A DNA stretch of 39,889 nt from Helochares maculicollis. Taxonomy: Eukaryota > Arthropoda > Insecta > Coleoptera > Hydrophilidae. The position numbers were made by a program, and so were the translations under genes. Under the pieces are notes generated by a model that was given only the letters and a program-made list of their open reading frames with translations, was not told the origin of the DNA and did not search any database. Positions 34,001-39,889 of the stretch are shown in pieces. The stretch spans positions 1-39,889 of the forward strand of contig JAWQRO010000400.1 in NCBI GenBank assembly GCA_033557835.1, written 5' to 3'. The first letter of the stretch is position 1. Each line of letters starts with the position of its first letter.

Positions 34001-37000
34001 GAAACATTGGTATTCCTATTAAACGACTGTTTTAAGCAATTTTAAACTGCTGGTATTTTTAGAAGAAACATTTACACGCCTCTATTTTTAAATACATTTT
34101 CATAAAATTACGAAAAGCTATATTTATAATTAGTAATGCAAACGTTGAGAGACTCATTTATCTATTAAACCACCTTTTACTTCATTTGGTTGGATTTTTG
34201 AAAACATACATCCCTTTGTTTTGAACGATTATTAGAAAAGATTTATTTTTATCTTCGTAGCATTTTTAATAATTGAAATATGCGTTGCCATAAAATCAAA
34301 ATTTCTAAAATTTCAATATTTTTCGTTAACCATGCAATAAATGTAATATATCTGCAAAGTTCACTCTGCTCGAATCATTACAAAATTATGTTTTAATTGT
34401 AGACAATCCAATAATTTGCCATAAATAGTGGATATGAATTAAAAAAATAAATAAATATTAAATGCAATATAAAAATAAATGTTTTCTTGTCAAAATTGAT
34501 ATGTAAACAGCCAAATTAAATACATAAAATTAGTAAGTGTAGTAAATTATGAAAAAATGTTTGTTTGGGATAATAATACGAAATTATGTGCAGCAAAAAT
34601 TAGTATATGAAACAGAAAATGTTTTATTGAAAACCGTTTCCATTCCGGTCGTGAAGCGGTTAGTCATCTCGGATAGAATCTTGAAAAATAATAAACTTGA
34701 TGTTTTCTTTCATTCATATAAGCAAAATTTGAAAAATAGCCCTTGTATAAGTACTTTTTATTAACAGGCTATGCTTTTATCGCTAAAAACTCGTAATATT
34801 AATTCTGCTAAATAGAAAATTATAAACCAAGAAGAAATTAAAGTTCAATTCACATACTGACTGAAAACAATATACCACGCTGAAATGAAAGACAAATAGC
34901 AGTATTTAAAAATAATGGCGCTATTGATAATGCGTTGCGTCTTTCCATGCTCGCAAAATCGAAATTCCCAACTGAGAAATTGACAGATAGACTAGCCAGT
35001 TACACATCATACAATATACAAGAACAATTATTAACATCGATACACGCAATATTCTATAGTAACGGAATTCTACATACCTTTTGCGAGTAATAATTAACTA
35101 AACAGGATGATATCGGAAGGTGCTTTGAAATCATTTCATGCAAATTATTTGGTGGGGGAGGATAATCGCCTATTAAACAATGCAAGTTCATGCAATTACG
35201 AAGGTTATTGCCAGACTTAATTAGAATGGACTACAATAACAGTGTGATTGTTTCGAGTAGAGGGAATCATGGCAAATACATACATCCAGTAGAATGGATA
35301 CCTACTGTACAAAAGGGGCACATTTTTGTCATACGAACCTATTATTATGGAGCCTTTGTTGGCTATAGCAAACAAATAAAGAGAATTAATATACACCAGT
35401 AATATTGCATGGTGGAGAATTTAATAGTTATTATTCGGGATTTAAATCAACATTTTATCCATGTTTATACTCTATATTGAACGTCGGGAATGTGTTCCTA
35501 TGTAACCCTCGATTTTCAATTATGGAAGCACATTTTTTTATTATTATTTCACGACAGAAAGCATATTTGATACTAACGGTTATTATAAAAGCTCCAATCA
35601 ATTAATATAAAATAAATATTAGGTATGCATGTTAACTGTAATACATATTTGTATTTTAATAGCAATATACATAGGCAATTCTCAGTTTTACTATTGTACA
35701 AATTTGAATTCGGTTTGTTTTACGTGGTTAATTTTCCCGATATCTATGATAAAATCGGCTTACTAGTTTTAATAGATGATCCTGTGAATATGTGAAATAC
35801 AAAACTTTTATTTACTTTAGTGAGCCTATTCAACTAATTTTGCAGTTTCTTCGTAAACTATTGAAGTATATTTGTGATTCAGTATCGATAAATAGTTCGT
35901 TATTATACAATTTTTATTAAGCAAAACTATAGCCTATATCTGATGTAATATATCAAGGGGGGATATTAATTGTCCAATTTTCAGAAAATATTTTTGGAAA
36001 TGAGATAAAAATACAACAAATTATTCGAATCAAAAATCATTTGTTTGTTGATAATCTTTAAACACATCGGTACATTAATTAACCAATTCTTTCTGACACC
36101 GATACATTAAATAAAATTAAAATTTCAACAACGTGTTTTAGTAGCTTAAAAAAACAAGGATAAGCCAGATTTGATACTTACGCAGCTTCTTCCACAACTG
36201 TTGCTAAAATAAATTCGGTACTTTTGTCGTTGGAGATTACATGGCAGTCTGCATCTGCAGCTTCTTCTTCTTCGTCTCCAGAACCGGACCCTGTATTCGT
36301 CGCTGGTTCCTCAACTGTCGTGGGCCCCAGTTGCGTTTCTGCCAATCGTCTAGTATTTGCCACATTTTCTATCACAGTTCCTGGTTTTATTTCACAGGGC
36401 AATGGTTTTCTAGTAAGTCTGGATTGCATTGCTCTCTTTCTTAACGCCTGAAGTCAAAAATAAATATTGAAATTTAATAATGCATTCTTCGTTTTTAAGG
36501 TTTATGCTAAATAAGAGGCTATGAACTAATAGAGAGCAAATCTATTTGTGAAATTTACTATTTAAGTTTAATCTTTATTAAACGGCCTTGTATCGTTAAA
36601 TTGAGCGCGCGAGGCAAAACTGGAACTAAATTAAAACATTCCCTCTTAGTTTTCTAGAAACAAAGTTTGTATATTACTCTTAAGTAAATTATTAAAAAGG
36701 ATATTATGTTTACGGAAAGTAGAAGAATTAAGCTTTCATTCAGATGTGTTATTTTGAATTGGGCTGCAAATATGTGCTGATGCGTGAGGATATAATGAAT
36801 TAACTTCTTGGCTTGCCGTTATGAAATTGTCTAAATAAATTATTGTATCTAAGAAATGAATAGATTTATACATTTTTTGGACAGAATAAAACTAATACTA
36901 TAGCTCCAGTTCACAGTGAAAAATAAAATTTAGAAATGTGCATTTGGCTAGCTAGGAGACTTACCTTAAATATATTATAGTATAAAAACACCATGATGAT

Positions 37001-37217
37001 ACAAGGTATGTAGAAGGATGATAAACTTGAGTAGATTATAAAATCGCTGTTGTAAAATAGGCAGGCATCCGCAACACGGTCTGGAGTATTATTAAGACCT
37101 AATACTATTGGAGACCCAATGGCAGCTGATATGACCCACACCAAGGCTATCGTCAACCATACTCTTCTATTGTTTTTATGCTTAGCGTATTTTATTGGTT
37201 GCGTTACCGCAATGTAC
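21813..37217 (-). CDS. Dop2R: D2-like dopamine receptor (3' five coding exons; 5' exons outside window)
   Basis: Joining 37217-36965, 36447-36182, 26239-26075, 22754-22573 and 22027-21813 on the - strand gives about 359 residues plus TAA, with all junction phases matching (entry phase 2, then 0, 2, 2, 1). It is a class A aminergic GPCR coupling to Gi/o in the neuronal plasma membrane. Visible landmarks are: the R of DRY followed by YIAVTQPIKYA; TM4; TM5 with serines in YSSLSSFY; a third intracellular loop of about 195 residues; the basic KKREKSSAKKERKATKTLA run before TM6; CWVPFF of TM6; and NSFVNPVIYTIF of TM7 (NPxxY). The tail ends soon after FRKAFKKLMFLGP, as in D2 receptors, which have long third loops and short tails. 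D1-like receptors have the reverse. The N-terminus, TM1-3 and ligand Asp of TM3 were not found up to the right edge. Confidence 0.95.
22028..22572 (-). other. Dop2R intron within the TM6 codons (545 bp)
   Basis: GTAAGT...TTTTTTGCAG, phase 1, splitting the Gly codon in TM6. The 110-codon + strand frame at 22449-22781 is the antisense shadow of the neighbouring exon. Confidence 0.85.
22573..22754 (-). CDS. Dop2R: Dop2R exon: end of third intracellular loop and start of TM6
   Basis: The acceptor ATCTTCTTGTTTCAG precedes AACTGTAAC (phase 2 entry); the donor is CTGG followed by GTAAGTC (phase 1). It encodes TVTTINSRARDRSTGSKK, an Ala-rich AAARF segment, then RKKREKSSAKKERKATKTLA and IVLG. The basic stretch before TM6 is the most conserved part of the loop and carries the G-protein contact. 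Ser and Thr next to Lys/Arg are plausible kinase sites. Confidence 0.93.
22755..26074 (-). other. Dop2R intron (3.3 kb, phase 2)
   Basis: GTAAGG...TTGTTTCAG. It is AT-rich apart from a GC-rich patch at about 25480-25570. The open frames at 24956-25330 (+, 124 codons, GTG start) and 25644-25874 (-) have no recognisable domain. Confidence 0.8.
26075..26239 (-). CDS. Dop2R: Dop2R exon in third intracellular loop (candidate cassette exon)
   Basis: 165 bases (55 codons), entry and exit both phase 2, with acceptor TATTTTATTTTAAG and donor CTTAG followed by GTAAGG. It encodes ISSVVASLASPAPIADPNG, then Ser/Pro-rich sequence with SPKRSKHSKK and ends TDTEL-type (IDTEL). The exon joins its neighbours in frame (EEAA-ISSVV and TEL-R-TVTT). 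Because both ends share a phase, skipping it keeps the frame and shortens the loop by 55 residues. The polypyrimidine tract is interrupted by A, a fairly weak acceptor. Confidence 0.85.
31818..33100 (-). mobile_element. Mariner-like (Tc1/mariner/IS630) DNA transposon copy
   Basis: The transposase remnant (31917-33040) is flanked by an inverted match: CTTGTCAATTTTATT at 31822-31836 and the reverse complement of CTTGTCAATTTCATT at 33082-33096 (14 of 15). A span of about 1.28 kb is a normal size for this superfamily. The inverted match may be the inner part of longer terminal repeats; the outer flanks align poorly and no TA target duplication could be fixed, so the exact ends are uncertain. It sits in a receptor intron, on the same strand as the receptor. 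Confidence 0.7.
31917..33040 (-). pseudogene. Broken transposase of the mariner-like element
   Basis: Reading 5' to 3' on the - strand: an eroded N-terminus with LHIEKK and, one frame over, VFLIESFY (the family's first helix-turn-helix). A frameshift falls at a nine-A run (33020-33028), with further shifts before 32777. From 32777 one frame runs on with TVTTDEIINDVRN, LHPYKI, the first catalytic block NLDENFWLNGYVNRQN, PLHSQKVSAWAAIS, then a stop at 32322. It continues in the same frame with QDGATPHRT (second Asp) and YSPDLNQYDFFLWGYLK (third Asp). A stop at 32052 follows, then an apparent internal deletion, and SIPTSMLDNGF and KRLQFCVNSNGQHFE end at TAA 31917. All three acidic residues survive, but two in-frame stops, frameshifts and the deletion make it inactive. 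Confidence 0.88.
36182..36447 (-). CDS. Dop2R: Dop2R exon: first half of third intracellular loop
   Basis: The acceptor TTTTTGACTTCAG precedes GCGTTAAGA (phase 0); the donor is GCTGC followed by GTAAGT (phase 2). It encodes ALRKRAMQSRLTRKP directly after TM5, a basic start that contacts G protein in D2-type receptors. A Thr/Glu-rich part follows, with TNTGSGSGDEEEEAADAD, then ISNDKSTEFILATVVEEA. The acidic run is unusual in this otherwise basic loop. The 75- and 67-codon + strand frames here are antisense shadows. Confidence 0.93.
36448..36964 (-). other. Dop2R intron at the end of TM5 (517 bp, phase 0)
   Basis: GTAAGT...GACTTCAG. AT-rich; nothing else recognised. Confidence 0.85.
36965..37217 (-). 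CDS. Dop2R: Dop2R exon: second intracellular loop, TM4 and TM5
   Basis: The acceptor TTTTGTCATTTCAG precedes GTACATTGC (phase 2; the first base completes the Arg of DRY); the donor is TTTAAG followed by GTAAGT (phase 0). It encodes YIAVTQPIKYAKHKNNRR, TM4 (LTIALVWVISAAIGSPIVL), the second extracellular loop with the disulfide Cys in ADACLFYN, and TM5 with YSSLSSFYIP. The serines of TM5 are those that contact the catechol of dopamine in this family. An in-frame ATG upstream of the acceptor (37268) is intronic. Confidence 0.96.
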
Positions 37218-38882
37218 CTGAAATGACAAAAATGCACATAAAAATAATGTGATAATTTATAGTGCCCCACTTGTTTTTGATCGAATTGTGATTGAAAGTT
37301 GACAAGATTGTAAAATTATTCGCTTGTCGAATCATTAGCTGGGTGATCGGTTGGAGTTTCACGCATGAAAAAATGGAAGCAAAAATAATGAAAATATTAG
37401 CTTTATGTAAGCTTATCAAAGACTTAACAATATTTATCAGGGAACGCGTTTAGAAAACGCTGTCTTATAAAATTGGTTTAAAAAGAATTTGAGAAGACAG
37501 TAACTAAATTTCAGGAGACGGGTGTGGAACGTGGGCTCCGAAGAATTTATAGTTGGGGTTGATGTTGACGCAAGCCAGGAGTAAATTCTTGCTTGGGTCT
37601 CATACCGGAGTGCTGAATAAAATATACTAGTTTTTGTTAAAGCGAAAAATTATATCTGCTTTTGACAAGATGTTGCTACATTTACGTAAATATTATGACA
37701 TGAAAGAGGAATTGTTAGATGAACTTATACTTAATTTTATTATATATACTATACATAAAGGTAAATTAAAAATGGTTCGTTTATATATGTACTGAAATGT
37801 ACTGAATTGAATATTCTTTATAAGCATATTAATGTGTTGATAAATCCAAGAGTATCGAAATTATGACAATTTTGAATTTTTTTAAAATTGAATTTTATTA
37901 AATAAGCTATAAAATACTTCGATAAAGTGTATTAGGTCCATTGATACTATAATTAATTTCCTATTTACTTATTTTATATATTTTCATTCACTAGACAACA
38001 TTATTTATACCTACATATAACGTAATATTTAGCAACATTTTCAGAAGGATAATTATAATTTTATATTACAATATAAACCACTTTATGTGCGACTTAGAAA
38101 ATTAATAAAAACTAAAAGAGCGTCGAAATGATTGAATACGGTTTGTGTTCAATTTAGCATTAGTTCCACTACGAATTTTGTGCATCCTTGCTAATAATAT
38201 TCTTGTAAAAATTTTGGACGTGAAAATCACTGTGGTTTAGGCTCATTAATTACCAAAACAATTCAAGTTTTCCATCATAGTTTCAACTTGGATCTATATC
38301 ATTGGTTTTTTCTCAGTCAAAAACTTGCTTTGAAAAATCTGGTCTTAATTCTTTTACCAATAGTCGTTTACGTTATCCAGTCTAAGGAGTGATTCATAGC
38401 AGAAATTATAATTAGGAATTGGGGACTAACAATTATAGTTTTACTTGCATTTACATCTGCGAAATCCAACTCTGCAGTCGATAACTTTTAAACAATGAGG
38501 CTTCTTTGTGTATCAGTAACGAACGTATTGTGTGTTAATATATTAACTTTTAATAAAATGCACCAAACAATCACTTAGAATAGATGAGCTTGTTAACGTA
38601 TAAAATGAAGGTTTTCTAAAAATCTGTTGTTTGAGACAACTGTCTTGAAATCTGTTACCTCATTTAATTTTAAATTAGTACTAAACGCAAGACTAATATA
38701 TACATACACACATATACCTCTGTTACGTATTCTTAGTAGAGTTTTAGTTCAGCCATATTTGTATCCACATTGCCAAAGTTTACGTTTTTTTAATTTGATA
38801 AGTAAATTTTTAATAGAGAAATTTCATATGCTTGTTACTAAAGGGCGCTGTTATTCCGTTGAAATTTACATAGTTCAATACG
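37218..38882. other. Probable Dop2R intron sequence, 5' exons not found
   Basis: The preceding exon should encode TM3 and end in AG before a GTAAGT on the - strand. I found no such block between here and the right edge, so this stretch is probably intron. A GC-richer patch lies at 37500-37620. Confidence 0.55.
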
Positions 38883-38962
38883 GCAGCTATTTGATATATT
38901 ATACAGATATTTAATATGAAAGACAGATATTTAATATGTAACACAGTTACTTAATATGTTAT
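38883..38962 (+). repeat. 20-bp tandem repeat, about four copies
   Basis: Units start at 38883, 38903, 38923 and 38943 with the shared form RCAGNTAYTTRATAT plus five variable bases. Units 2 and 3 are nearly identical, the outer ones more diverged. It overlaps the end of a 95-codon + frame of no recognisable content. Confidence 0.8.
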
Positions 38963-39889
38963 ACAAAATTTTATAATGAGCTCTGAAGCTTTACGCGAAC
39001 ATGAACATGAACTATTTATATTTGAGTTCACTTCATTGAATTTTTACTGAAATATTACATTTACCATTTTAGCATAGTGGGCATATTGTTACTCTTTGAG
39101 AATTTAATTTGATATAATTTAAATAAAGTATGCTATACTTATTTTGCAGGATAATTACTATCAAAGAAATTTTTGCAGTGAGTACTTAATTACATACGCA
39201 TAATAACTTGAATACAAGAATTGAATAATGGAAGCTTTATTTAGAATCTATGCAGTAATACAGACTTTAAGACTCTTTAACTTGAAAGGCTGTATTATTT
39301 AATTCGCTAATCGCGTAAAGCATTTATATAACCAAAAATTTAAACCGAAACTGCTATAATGACGAGGATTTTTCTGGATGAAATGTAAGAAGGCCTTTTT
39401 GCGTCATTAATTTATTTTCGGTATAATCAAGATCCCTCAACTTTTATCTTCTCAACTTATTTCTTTTCTGCACTATTGCATATAATAAGCGAATAAAATG
39501 TTTTAAAAGCCTTTAATTTATGTTTTATTTGCATTTTATCAATAACATATACTTTTTCGAAAAATATTGGTTTTCTTTTAATGTTTATGTAAATATAGTC
39601 CAAAGATTTGATTAACCATTTATTATGCAAGCCATGAATCTTGACCAGATAAAAATTCAGGTAATTTATGCACCATACGTAGCGCCTTTAGTGCACATGA
39701 AAGATGCTGCGACCTGTTGTGAAGTGAATAAAATATCACAAATAGGTCAAATCTGAAATTTATATGCTGCTTTTCAATAGAAACTATTAGTAATATTAAT
39801 ACTTAATCCTTTATATATATATATATATATATATTTATTGTCAGAGTGCATTTAAGAACATGTTTACATGCATCCATTTTGCAGAATCT
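38963..39889. other. AT-rich sequence to the window edge, with a TA microsatellite
   Basis: A (TA)n run occupies about 39811-39834. GC-richer patches near 39355-39420 and 39660-39730 have no coding signal. Probably still within a Dop2R intron. Confidence 0.5.

Larger units (their letters stand above)
26240..36181 (-). other. Dop2R large intron (9.9 kb) in the third intracellular loop
   Basis: GTAAGT...TTTAAG, phase 2. It contains the mariner-like element at about 31818-33100, a 12-base tandem duplication at 31663-31686, and coding-looking or GC-richer islands at 28630-29100, 29380-29480 and 35100-35410 (see findings). Most of it is AT-rich sequence in which I see nothing. Confidence 0.8.

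Noticed and set aside
36224..36451. 75- and 67-codon + strand frames
   Set aside because: Antisense shadows of the Dop2R loop-3 exon, Ser/Phe-rich because of the acidic and Ser codons on the other strand.
1..39889. CRISPR arrays, operons, ribosome binding sites or phage/plasmid systems
   Set aside because: The spliced genes, insect receptor and eukaryotic transposons show this is animal nuclear DNA; no spaced short-repeat array is present.

Overview
The window looks like insect nuclear DNA: it is strongly AT-rich, coding sequence is sparse, genes are split by GT-AG introns (0.5 to 10 kb), and there are degenerate mariner-like transposons. Two protein genes can be supported with confidence. 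The species cannot be fixed from the sequence; a hemimetabolous insect is a guess from the base composition and intron sizes.

Layout. Positions 1-8640 are intergenic DNA holding two old mariner-like transposase relics (about 3451-3777 on + and about 6450-7010 on -) and simple repeats. Positions 8641-13002 hold a three-exon + strand gene for a secreted, low-complexity Ala/Gln/Tyr-rich protein of 354 residues, probably cuticular, with a TATA box and an initiator match. The convergent intergenic region 13003-21812 has a long (TA)n block, a GC-richer island with a tRNA-like SINE head candidate, and a perfect 194-bp direct repeat (18085-18278 and 18949-19142). Positions 21813-37217 hold, on the - strand, the last five coding exons of a D2-like dopamine receptor. 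They cover TM4 to the stop codon, and every splice phase agrees. The 5' exons (N-terminus to the DR of the DRY motif) were not found and probably lie beyond the right edge. The 9.9-kb intron in the third intracellular loop carries a third mariner-like element (about 31818-33100), broken by stops, frameshifts and a deletion.

The two genes are convergent and functionally unrelated: one is structural (secreted matrix), the other a neuronal aminergic GPCR. The most useful observations are the symmetric phase-2 cassette exon in the receptor's third intracellular loop, the perfect 194-bp duplication, three transposase relics that look like separate lineages, and a few short coding-looking islands that neither gene explains. 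I did not see a convincing new multi-gene system.
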